Positions 1-11,097 of a stretch of 63,541 nucleotides of DNA are shown piece after piece. The notes under the pieces were generated by a model. The model was not told the DNA's origin, made no database searches, and saw only the letters and a program-made list of their open reading frames with translations. Position numbers and translations under genes: made by a program. Source of the stretch: Fidelibacterota bacterium (GTDB lineage: Bacteria > Pseudomonadota > Alphaproteobacteria > Rhodospirillales > Rhodospirillaceae); the NCBI GenBank assembly GCA_947476065.1, contig CANJPG010000009.1:1-63541 (forward strand). Direction: 5' to 3'. Numbering within the stretch: the stretch's first letter is position 1; the number at the start of each line of letters is the position of its first letter.

Positions 1-286
1 ACTGGTCGTCCAAATCCTTCTTATAAATCTCGGCACACTCCTCGAACGGGTGGTCCCGAAGGCTTTCCCCATTCATGATCTTCAAGCGAAACTGGTCGTA
101 CAGGTCTTCAGCGAACCTGTAGGCCTGATCTAGGTCCGATGTGCCGCTGGATCGAATGACATATCCAGAGGCTTTAGGGATGCGAAGGCGGACCGAGTAA
201 TTGGAGTTATCGCCTATGTCACCACGGCGATAGAGGACGATCCGACCGTCCTTAAACTCATGCTTATCGAGGATCGATTCAGCCAT
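1..286 (-). CDS. Tyrosine-recombinase-like integrase, N-terminal part (cut by window edge)
   Basis: The reading frame runs from an ATG at 286 to the left edge without a stop and gives 95 residues. An AGAGGAG ribosome site lies 8-9 bases before the ATG. The residues (RLRIPKASGYVIRSSGTS, then an AYRFAEDLYDQ segment) resemble the arm-type/core-binding N-terminus of phage-like site-specific integrases; the catalytic R-H-R-Y domain would lie outside the window. The gene reads away from tRNA-Lys and starts about 100 bp from the tRNA 3' end, the usual layout of an element integrated into a tRNA. By hand count G+C is 156/300 in bases 1-300, well below the core genes. Function is inferred from this layout and from similarity. 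Confidence 0.7.
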   Translation of the reverse strand, partial: MAESILDKHEFKDGRIVLYRRGDIGDNSNYSVRLRIPKASGYVIRSSGTSDLDQAYRFAEDLYDQFRLKIMNGESLRDHPFEECAEIYKKDLDDQ

Positions 287-384
287 CGAAAACGGCTCCT
301 CTACGTATAACTCACGTAAAGGTACTTATTGATGGTGGTTGCCGTAAACCACTTTCAATAAGTCATTGGTATTATTGGGTAATT

Positions 385-460
<76 letters not shown>

Positions 461-506
461 TGAACCCGGTTAACACCGGGATGAGGAAAGGGTCCGGAAG
501 GGCGTC

Positions 507-535
507 CTTATAGAGCCTATACCCCGGCATGACAA
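507..535 (-). promoter_or_regulatory. Sigma-70 type promoter of tRNA-Lys
   Basis: On the minus strand a TTGTCA -35 box (535-530) and a TATAAG -10 box (512-507) are separated by exactly 17 bases. Transcription would start near 500, about 40 bases before the tRNA 5' end. A small perfect inverted repeat (CCCGGT-TAAC-ACCGGG, 465-480) lies in the short leader between promoter and tRNA. Confidence 0.75.
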
Positions 536-605
536 GCGATCCGCGCTGCTGCGGGAGGGCTTATTTTTTGCGGTTTTCCACAGGGTTAGGCGGTGGGCGG
601 GACGA

Positions 606-1514
606 TTAAGCGGCCGGTGGGCCAAGGCCCGGCAGATCCGGCACGCCGGTCTCCTGGCCGTAGGCCCTGGCGGCTTCTATCAGGCCTTCGCCGACGTCGT
701 TGGGGTCGATGCCGATGCCGGCGTCCGCCAGCCAGCCTTTGACGGCGTTCTGGGGCTGCTTGGCGGGGTCGAGCATATCGACGCTGTGGCAGAAGAACTC
801 GCAGGCGATCATGCGCCGGCCATAGCGCACGGCATGGGCGATGGCGCTGGCCTCGCCCATCACGGCGCCCATGGGCGGAATATCGATCTCGTGATAGGGC
901 GCCTCGTGCAGGAAGCCCACGCCGCCGATGCGGTAGGAGAGCAGGTCGGCATCGTCGGCGACCGCCGGCGGCAGGCGGTTGGCATAGCGCTTCAGCATCT
1001 CGGGCAACGTAAAGGACGTGCGCCACTTCCGCGGCTCGGAGTCGATATTCACGAAAAGCTTTATTCTTTGCAGGCGACCCTTGTTCGAGGGCTTCGTCGG
1101 CTTGCCGCCGCCAAAGCCGTCGACATGCATGCCTTCGTTGATAGTTTCCGTCAGGCGCCAGGTAATGTTGCCTTCCGTCAGTGACAGATAGTGCGGCAAT
1201 AATGTGCGCAACGCTTCGCGAATCTGCCAGTTACCGGAGATGACTTGATTTTGGAAATATCCGGCCAGTTGCGGCTCGGGGAACGCCTTGAGAAGGAAGT
1301 TGTTAGCATCGAAATAGTGCGTGTTCCCGTCGCGGGCAAACAGGGACTTCTCGATGCCGTCGCGCGTACCGAGTTTCTTGAACTTTGGCGGCAGACTGAT
1401 GCTGTGCAGAAACTCGAGGTCGAGGGTGATGGGAAAATAGGGGAAATAGATGATATTGAGGTCTTCATAGCGGCGAGCGATTTCGTCGCCGTAGACTCGC
1501 GCGTAGTTGCTCAT
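606..1514 (-). CDS. Kdo hydroxylase-like Fe(II)/2-oxoglutarate dioxygenase
   Basis: A 302-residue protein that resembles the Kdo hydroxylase family (KdoO), which adds a 3-hydroxyl to Kdo sugars of lipopolysaccharide. An HVDGF motif (H130, D132), a following RIKLFVNIDSEPRKWR segment and a distal histidine in SAIAHAVRYGRR (H227) match that family's layout and would bind Fe(II). There is no signal peptide, so it is cytosolic. The ATG at 1514 is 73 bases past the rodA stop; a GTG at 1553 is an alternative start. It is the last gene of the mreB-rodA run. KdoO has been described mainly in Burkholderia, Yersinia and relatives. The family call is from remembered motifs; the substrate is not proven. 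Confidence 0.6.
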   Translation of the reverse strand: MSNYARVYGDEIARRYEDLNIIYFPYFPITLDLEFLHSISLPPKFKKLGTRDGIEKSLFARDGNTHYFDANNFLLKAFPEPQLAGYFQNQVISGNWQIREALRTLLPHYLSLTEGNITWRLTETINEGMHVDGFGGGKPTKPSNKGRLQRIKLFVNIDSEPRKWRTSFTLPEMLKRYANRLPPAVADDADLLSYRIGGVGFLHEAPYHEIDIPPMGAVMGEASAIAHAVRYGRRMIACEFFCHSVDMLDPAKQPQNAVKGWLADAGIGIDPNDVGEGLIEAARAYGQETGVPDLPGLGPPAA

Positions 1515-1587
1515 GAGGTTTTGCGGCTCGAGCTCGAAAATATTGTCGGGCACCGCAGGGTTTCGGCGGATGGGCACGGGCGGCGTC

Positions 1588-2747
<1,160 letters not shown>

Positions 2748-2751
<4 letters not shown>

Positions 2752-4694
2752 TGCGGGGTCCTTGCGCCGGCATTGGCCGGAGGCGGGGAGGCAGAGACGG
2801 GCTCGGCGGAGGCCACCTGCTCCTCGGTGCGCGGTTTGCGCGAGGGATCGAGACGCAGCACTTCTTCCATGACGTCGCGGGCGATGGGTGCCGCGAAGGC
2901 GCCGCCGCCGCCAAGGGCGTGGTCAACCACCACGGCGATGGCATAACGCGGCGCATGGGAGGGTGCGAAGGATATGAACAGGGCGTTGTCGCGCAGGTGC
3001 CATGGCACGCTTTCGGGATCGCGCTTTTGGGCTTCGCGATCGGCCGCGGTCAGCCCGCGCACGGCGGCCGTGCCGGTCTTGCCGCTAATGGTCCAGGCCT
3101 TTTTCTCGGGGTCGGTGAAGCGCAGTTTTGCCGCCATGGCGGTGGTGGTGCCCGGCGGGCCGTTGACCACGTCGAACATGCCCTGGCGCAGGATTTCCAG
3201 ATGCGGCAGCGGGATATTGAGGCTCTCGAACATCGCGCTCGGGTCTTCGTCCACCGGCGCGTTGCCCTGCACGGTGGGCCGCACCAGACGCGGCTTCACG
3301 GCGACGCCGCCGTTGCCGATGCGGGCGGCCAACGTCGCCAGCTGAATCGGCGTAGCCAGCACGTCGCCCTGGCCAATGCCGACGTTGAGGTTGTCGCCTG
3401 GCGACCAGCGCTCGCCGCGGGTGGCTTTTTTCCAGGCCTCAGTCGGGATCAGGCCGGGCTTCTCGTTGGGCAGGCCGATGCCCGAGACCTGGCCCAGGCC
3501 GAACTTGCGCGCCATGGCGGCGATTTTATCGACGCCGAGGCGGCGCGCGACTTCATAAAAGTAGACGTCGCAGGACAGCGAGATCGCGCGCACCATGGCC
3601 ACGCTGCCGTGCACCTTGTGGCAGTGCTTGACGTAGCTGCCGAGGTTGTAGTGGCCGTTGCAGGTCACCGTCTGTTCGGGCGAAATCACGCCGTGCTCGA
3701 GGGCGGCCAGCGTCACCACTGTCTTGAAGGTCGAGCCCGGCGAATATTGGCCCGAGAGCACTTTGTTGATCAGCGGCTTGTGATCGCTGGTGGACAGGGC
3801 TTTCCACTCTTCGGTGGTCAGGCCGCGGCTGAAGGCATTGGCATCGAAGCTGGGATTGGAGACCAGCGCCAGAAGATCGCCGGTATGCACGTCCATGACC
3901 GCGACCGAGGCACTTTCCTCGCCGAGTCTTTGACCCGTAAACGACTGGATGCGTTCGTCGATGGTAAGCACGACGTCGGCGCCCGCCTCGCCTTCCTGGC
4001 GTTCGAGCTCGCGGATGGAGCGGCCATAAGCGTTTACTTCGACCTGGCTGGTGCCGCCTTTGCCGCGGAGCGCAAGGTCGTAGACCTTCTCGACGCCGTC
4101 CTTGCCGATACGAAAGCCCGGCAGCTGCAGAAGCGGATCGCCCTTCAGATCAGCCTCGTCGACCGAGGACACGTAGCCCAGCAGATGCGCGGCGTTCTCG
4201 CCGTGAGGGTAAAAGCGCGTCAGACCTTCGTCGATGACAATGCCGGGCAAATCGGGGGCATTCACCTGGATGCGCGCCATTTCGTCCCAGGTCAGGTTTT
4301 CCTTGATGGTGATCGGCACGAAACCCCGTTTACGCCCGACTTCTTTTTTGATGCGGTCGCGTTCGTGTTCGCCGAGATCGACCAGTTTCGCCAGGGTGTC
4401 GAGCGTATCACCAACGCGGAGCGCTTGCTCCGGCACCACCAGCACGCGGAACTGCTGCTTGTTGAGCGCAAGCGGCTGGCCGAAGCGGTCGAGGATGCGC
4501 CCGCGCGGCGGCGGCAGCAGCTGGATATTGATGCGGTTGTCGTCGGACAGCATCTTGTAGCGGTCCGACTGGACGACCTGCAGGTAGTACATGCGCCCGA
4601 CCAGCCTGGCGATCAACATGGCCTGCGCGCCGCCCAGCACGGCCGCACGGCGCGTGAACATTTTCGACCAGTCGCTGTCGCGCGTGATGCTCAT
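2748..4694 (-). CDS. mrdA: Penicillin-binding protein 2 (elongasome transpeptidase)
   Basis: 648 residues; cross-links peptidoglycan during cell elongation as partner of RodA. It has one N-terminal membrane segment (about 18-40), a PBP dimerisation region beginning PPPRGRILDRFG (about 61-72), and a transpeptidase domain with STFK (catalytic Ser 321, Lys 324), SCD (374-376) and SGKTGTA (KTG at 539-541). The ATG at 4694 overlaps the mreD stop by four bases; an upstream in-frame start would run inside mreD. The C-terminal tail is Pro/Ala rich. Confidence 0.96.
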
Positions 4695-5212
4695 TCGGAC
4701 TGCGCCAGAAGCTTCATATGGGCTTTGGCCAGGAACCATCCGATGATGGGATACATGGCCACGGACATCAGATAGGCGGTGAACATCTGGCCGATGGGCG
4801 TGAAACCGCTGGTGGCCACGAGGCCGACGCAGATCCAACGCAGCAGCGCGGCGCCGGCGGCCACCAGGGCGAAGGCCAGCCAGATGATGCCAAAGGGCTT
4901 GTTGTTAAAAAACTTCTGCTGGTGGAAGACGACCCGCTGGCAGAGCAAGAGGATCAAGGCCCCCGAGCCCAGGGGCGTACCCGCCAGCAGGTCTTCGAGA
5001 ATGCCGATGGAGAAGGTCGCGCCGTAGCCCAACAGGTCAGGGCGATAAATCGCCCAGAAATAGACAGCCATCAGCGCATACATCGGCGTCACATGCGACA
5101 GCCCCGGTATGTAGGTGGGAGTCATGGCGAACAGCATCAGGATCAGGGTCACGCCAAAGGGCACGAAGCGCCGTGCCGTGCCGTCCATACGGTGGAGGAG
5201 CGTGCCCTGCAT
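4691..5212 (-). CDS. mreD: Rod shape-determining protein MreD
   Basis: A 173-residue inner-membrane protein with about five hydrophobic helices and the segment IYRPDLLGYGATFSIGILED that is characteristic of MreD. It is part of the Mre/Rod complex. The ATG at 5212 has a GGAG ribosome site inside the end of mreC, 8 bases upstream; the next Met (5188) is possible. It lies between mreC and mrdA and overlaps mrdA by four bases. Confidence 0.92.
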   Translation of the reverse strand: MQGTLLHRMDGTARRFVPFGVTLILMLFAMTPTYIPGLSHVTPMYALMAVYFWAIYRPDLLGYGATFSIGILEDLLAGTPLGSGALILLLCQRVVFHQQKFFNNKPFGIIWLAFALVAAGAALLRWICVGLVATSGFTPIGQMFTAYLMSVAMYPIIGWFLAKAHMKLLAQSE

Positions 5213-5214
5213 GG

Positions 5215-6111
5215 CTACTTCTCCACCTTTTCCGTCTTGGGCGCTTCTGCCTTGAGGGCGGGCGGGGACTGGGCGAGGATGCCAGAGAGGCCGTAGTCGG
5301 CCACGCGCACATGCTGGATCTTATCGCGAACGACAAACGGCTCGACCTCGACCCCGCCTTCTTCGACGCGGGAGACCTGGCCGATGGGAATGCCGGGCGG
5401 GAAAGCTTCAGCGTCGCCCGAGGTGACGATTTTATCGCCGTGGGCCGCAGCGGATTTGTTGCTGAGGAACAGAAGACGCGGGCGAAGCGAATTATCGCCG
5501 GCGAGGATGGCGCGGTTGCCGGCTTCGCCGACCAGCACGGGAATACGGCTGTTGATGTCGGTGATCAGCAGTACGCGCGCCGAATAGAGTCCGGCCTGCA
5601 TGACACGGCCCACCAAGCCTTCGCCGGTCAGCACCACCTGACCCTTATGCACGCCGCTTTGCTCGCCGGCAGTGATCAGGATTGATTGGGCAAAGGCGCC
5701 GCCGGTATCAGCCACCACACGCGCGGTGACGAAGGTGGCATTTGGCTCGGGCACCAGCGCAGACAGCCCGCGCAAGGACTTGTTCTCGGATTCCAGCTTC
5801 TGCGCCAGGGACTGCCACTGCAGCAGCCGGGAATTGGACTCTCGCAGTTCGGCGTTCTCCTCGCGGATGGCGGCGAGCTCGCGTAGGTTGTTGACGAAGT
5901 CTGCCACCACGGCGGCCGGTTCCGACATCACGCGCAAGACCGGCGTGACCGCATCGGTGACAGCGTCACTCGCCCGCTCAACGAGAACGGTGTCGGCTTT
6001 ACCAATCAGCATGAGCGCGCCGGTCAAGCCGATAAGGGACAGATACGCAAACCGCTGCAACAGCGATTTAAGCGTCCCAAAACGGGAGATTTGTCCCGTC
6101 GGCAGTCGCAC
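5215..6111 (-). CDS. mreC: Rod shape-determining protein MreC
   Basis: A 298-residue bitopic protein: short cytoplasmic N-terminus, one membrane helix (about 20-40), a coiled coil (about 75-115, rich in E/L/R) and two beta domains in the periplasm. The segments ARVVADTGGAFAQSILIT and GLVGRVMQ match MreC. The start is a GTG at 6111 with a GGGAG site 9 bases upstream. MreC links MreB and PBP2. The C-terminus is Lys/Glu rich (ALKAEAPKTEKVEK). Confidence 0.93.
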   Translation of the reverse strand: MRLPTGQISRFGTLKSLLQRFAYLSLIGLTGALMLIGKADTVLVERASDAVTDAVTPVLRVMSEPAAVVADFVNNLRELAAIREENAELRESNSRLLQWQSLAQKLESENKSLRGLSALVPEPNATFVTARVVADTGGAFAQSILITAGEQSGVHKGQVVLTGEGLVGRVMQAGLYSARVLLITDINSRIPVLVGEAGNRAILAGDNSLRPRLLFLSNKSAAAHGDKIVTSGDAEAFPPGIPIGQVSRVEEGGVEVEPFVVRDKIQHVRVADYGLSGILAQSPPALKAEAPKTEKVEK

Positions 6112-6135
6112 GTGCGCTTACTCCCTATCCCCGAA

Positions 6136-6153
6136 CGGCCCCTTCTGGGGCCG
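6136..6153 (-). other. Hairpin between mreB and mreC
   Basis: A perfect 7-bp inverted repeat CGGCCCC-TTCT-GGGGCCG fills the short mreB-mreC gap. No T-run follows on the minus strand, so it is not a classical terminator. It could stabilise the mreB mRNA 3' end or lower downstream expression; this is inference. Confidence 0.45.
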
Positions 6154-6170
6154 CTAGCATTAAATGCCGC

Positions 6171-7211
<1,041 letters not shown>

Positions 7212-7278
7212 TTAGTCCTATCTATCCTCTGTCCAAAGTCTCGCCGTTCAACAGTCTTGCCGTGTTCCGATAAGACAC

Positions 7279-7308
7279 CGCCCGGATGCGTCGTTACGCA
7301 CCCGGGCG
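7279..7308 (-). terminator. Hairpin terminator after leuA
   Basis: A 12-bp stem (CGCCCGGATGCG with CGCACCCGGGCG, one G-T pair) lies 10 bases past the leuA stop, between leuA and mreB. On the plus strand it is followed by GGCTTTT; on the minus strand only by GTGTCTTATC. It probably separates leuA from mreB transcription, perhaps incompletely. Confidence 0.6.
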
Positions 7309-7318
7309 GGCTTTTGGC

Positions 7319-8866
7319 TTATGCCGATAGCGCCGCGGGCGCTGTCTTTTCCCGCTTCACCAGCAGCTTATTGAGTGCGTTGATGTAGGCGCGCGCCGAT
7401 GCGACCAATGTGTCAGCATCCGCGCCCTGGCCCTGCACCGTCTTGCCGTTTTCTTCCAAGCGCACCATCACCTCGGCTTGCGCATCGGTGCCGCCGGTGA
7501 CGGCGTGCACCTGATAGATCTTCAGGTGCTGCGTGTTGGTGGTGAGCTGCTTGATGGCGTTAAACAGCGCATCAACCGGCCCGTCGCCATTGGCTTTCGT
7601 GCTTTTCACGACGCCGTCGATCTCCAGTTCCAGATCAGCGCTGGGCTTGGCGACCTTGGTGCCGCAGATCACTTCGAGGGCCACGAACTTAATTCGGTCG
7701 TTTTCACGCACGACGCTGTCGTCCACCAAGGCGATGATGTCTTCGTCGAACACTTCGCGTTTCTTGTCGGCCAGATCCTTGAACCGCTTGAAGGCGTCGT
7801 TGACGGCGTTGTCGCCCAGCTTGTAGCCGAGATCTTCCAATTTTTGCCGGAACGCATGGCGGCCCGAGAGCTTGCCCATCACCAGGTTGGATTTACGCAA
7901 GCCGACGGATTCAGGCGTCATGATCTCGTAGGTACTGGCGTCCTTCAGCATACCGTCCTGGTGGATACCGGACTCGTGCGCGAAGGCATTGGCGCCGACG
8001 ATGGCCTTGTTGGGCTGCACGGGAAAGCCGGTGATCGTCGACACCAGGTGCGAGGTGTGGGTGATCATCTCGGTCTTGATGCCGGTGGTATAGGGCATGT
8101 GATCCTTGCGCGTACGCAAGGCCATGACCACTTCCTCCATGGCGCAGTTGCCCGCCCGCTCGCCCAAGCCATTGATGGTGCATTCCACCTGGCGGGCGCC
8201 AGCCTGAACAGCTGCCAGCGAGTTGGCGACGGCCAGGCCCAGATCGTTATGGCAATGCACCGAGATGATGGCCTTGTCGATATTGGGCACGCGGTTGAGC
8301 AACATCTTGATCAGCGCGTTGTATTCGTCCGGCACCGTATACCCCACCGTGTCGGGGATATTGATGGTGCGGGCACCAGCCGCGATCGCGGCTTCGACGC
8401 AGCGGCAGAGGAAATCATGCTCCGAACGCGTCGCATCCTCGCCCGACCACTCGACGTCGTCGGTGTGGGTGCGCGCACGGGTGACGCTGTCGGTGACCAT
8501 CTGCAAGACGGCGTCGGGTTCCATCTGCAGTTTGACTCGCATATGGAGCGGGCTTGTCGCGATGAACGTGTGGATGCGCTTGCGCTTGGCGGGCTTCAAG
8601 GCTTCGCCGGCGCGGTCGATGTCGGCCTTGGCCGCGCGGGCGAGCCCGCAGACGGTCGACTCAGTGACTTCGCGGGCAACGGCCTGCACGGCATCGAAGT
8701 CGCCTTGCGACGCAATGGGGAAGCCGGCTTCGATGATGTCCACGCCCATGGATTCCAGGGCTTTGGCGATCCGGATTTTTTCGTCGCGATTCATCGAGGC
8801 ACCCGGGGACTGCTCGCCGTCCCGCATGGTGGTGTCGAAAATCAAGACGCGATTGTTGGTGCTCAT
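7319..8866 (-). CDS. leuA: 2-isopropylmalate synthase
   Basis: 515 residues. Condenses acetyl-CoA with 2-oxoisovalerate in the first committed step of leucine synthesis. The N-terminal TIM barrel opens with FDTTMRDGEQSPG (about 9-21; Arg and Asp of the active site) and carries the metal-binding HCHNDLGLAVANS (about 206-218). The C-terminal third is the LeuA allosteric domain that senses leucine. ATG 8866 matches the usual N-terminus; a TTG at 8893 would add nine atypical residues. A candidate transcription attenuator lies just upstream. Confidence 0.97.
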   Translation of the reverse strand: MSTNNRVLIFDTTMRDGEQSPGASMNRDEKIRIAKALESMGVDIIEAGFPIASQGDFDAVQAVAREVTESTVCGLARAAKADIDRAGEALKPAKRKRIHTFIATSPLHMRVKLQMEPDAVLQMVTDSVTRARTHTDDVEWSGEDATRSEHDFLCRCVEAAIAAGARTINIPDTVGYTVPDEYNALIKMLLNRVPNIDKAIISVHCHNDLGLAVANSLAAVQAGARQVECTINGLGERAGNCAMEEVVMALRTRKDHMPYTTGIKTEMITHTSHLVSTITGFPVQPNKAIVGANAFAHESGIHQDGMLKDASTYEIMTPESVGLRKSNLVMGKLSGRHAFRQKLEDLGYKLGDNAVNDAFKRFKDLADKKREVFDEDIIALVDDSVVRENDRIKFVALEVICGTKVAKPSADLELEIDGVVKSTKANGDGPVDALFNAIKQLTTNTQHLKIYQVHAVTGGTDAQAEVMVRLEENGKTVQGQGADADTLVASARAYINALNKLLVKREKTAPAALSA

Positions 8867-8891
8867 GGTTCTGCTCTCACGACTGGGGGTC

Positions 8892-8957
8892 AAAAAAAAG
8901 ATCGGTTCGTGAGCGACTCACAAATCCTGTTCCCCTGGGCGCCTGTCGCTCGACAGG
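8892..8957 (-). promoter_or_regulatory. Candidate transcription attenuator of leuA
   Basis: Read on the minus strand: a hairpin CCTGTCG/CGACAGG (8957-8942) is followed by a second hairpin (GG, bulged A, TTTGTGAG, loop TCG, CTCACGAA, CC; 8927-8904) and, four bases later, eight T residues (8899-8892), 25 bases before the leuA ATG. GAGCGAC in the first hairpin is an exact complement of GTCGCTC in the second, so the two structures exclude each other. That is the expected form of an antiterminator/terminator switch. The T-run is slightly separated from the stem. Confidence 0.45.
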
Positions 8958-8967
8958 TTAACGGCGC

Positions 8968-9048
8968 TCAGGGGCGGATAAGTCGCAGACCCCGGTCCGT
9001 AAGACGCAGTGCGACGCCCGCAATGATCCCCGCCCGCAGCAACGCCAC
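8968..9048 (-). CDS. Possible leader peptide of leuA
   Basis: The last 26 codons of a frame ending at TGA (8968) read VALLRAGIIAGVALRLTDRG followed by LRLIRP. Eight Leu, three Ile and two Val make this segment rich in branched-chain residues, and it stops 10 bases before the first hairpin of the candidate attenuator. Starts could be GTG (9048) or TTG (9042, with a GGACGG site 6 bases upstream). There is no run of adjacent Leu codons, so the call is weak. A longer version from an ATG at 9150 has no ribosome site. Confidence 0.25.
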   Translation of the reverse strand: MALLRAGIIAGVALRLTDRGLRLIRP

Positions 9049-9375
9049 CCGTCCGACGGACGTTGCCGTGCCGGTTGACTCGCTGACGAGGATGGTGGCG
9101 TTACCCACTTGCGTTAATCCCTTTAGCCGCGCCGCGTTTTTTGCCCACATATCAAAGGCTTAAGTAGTTTTCTCAAACGGGTTTCGCAACCCGTTCTCAA
9201 CTAAACTGCCGCAGCTGCGTTAATTTGTCATGAAGGCGGGCCCAAGGGAAGGCCGGCTTGCAAAAAAATGTATGAATTTGGCGGGTTTGGGAGCGATCCG
9301 GAGAGGACCGCTCCCGTGCCACATTCGTTAACCAGGCGCTTCACAGGCGGAGGTTGAGAGCGCCGCCTGCAAGGT

Positions 9376-11078
<1,703 letters not shown>

Positions 11079-11097
11079 GTGATTCTTCCCGGCCGGT

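Larger units (their letters stand above)
8867..9375 (-). other. leuA leader / ilvC-leuA intergenic region
   Basis: About 510 bases between leuA and ilvC without a convincing protein gene. On the minus strand it holds, in order: a hairpin GGGAGCG/CGCTCCC (9289-9316), an A7 run on plus (9262-9268), a perfect 8-bp palindrome flanked by TTGAGA repeats (9171-9200), a short reading frame rich in Leu/Ile/Val codons (ends 8968), a hairpin (8942-8957) and an attenuator-like hairpin plus T8 (8892-8927). This looks like a regulated leader for leuA rather than spacer. Confidence 0.5.

Noticed and set aside
7478-9163. A 561-codon open frame antisense to leuA
   Set aside because: Shadow of leuA in a GC-rich genome; no domain, and no ribosome site that would support it.
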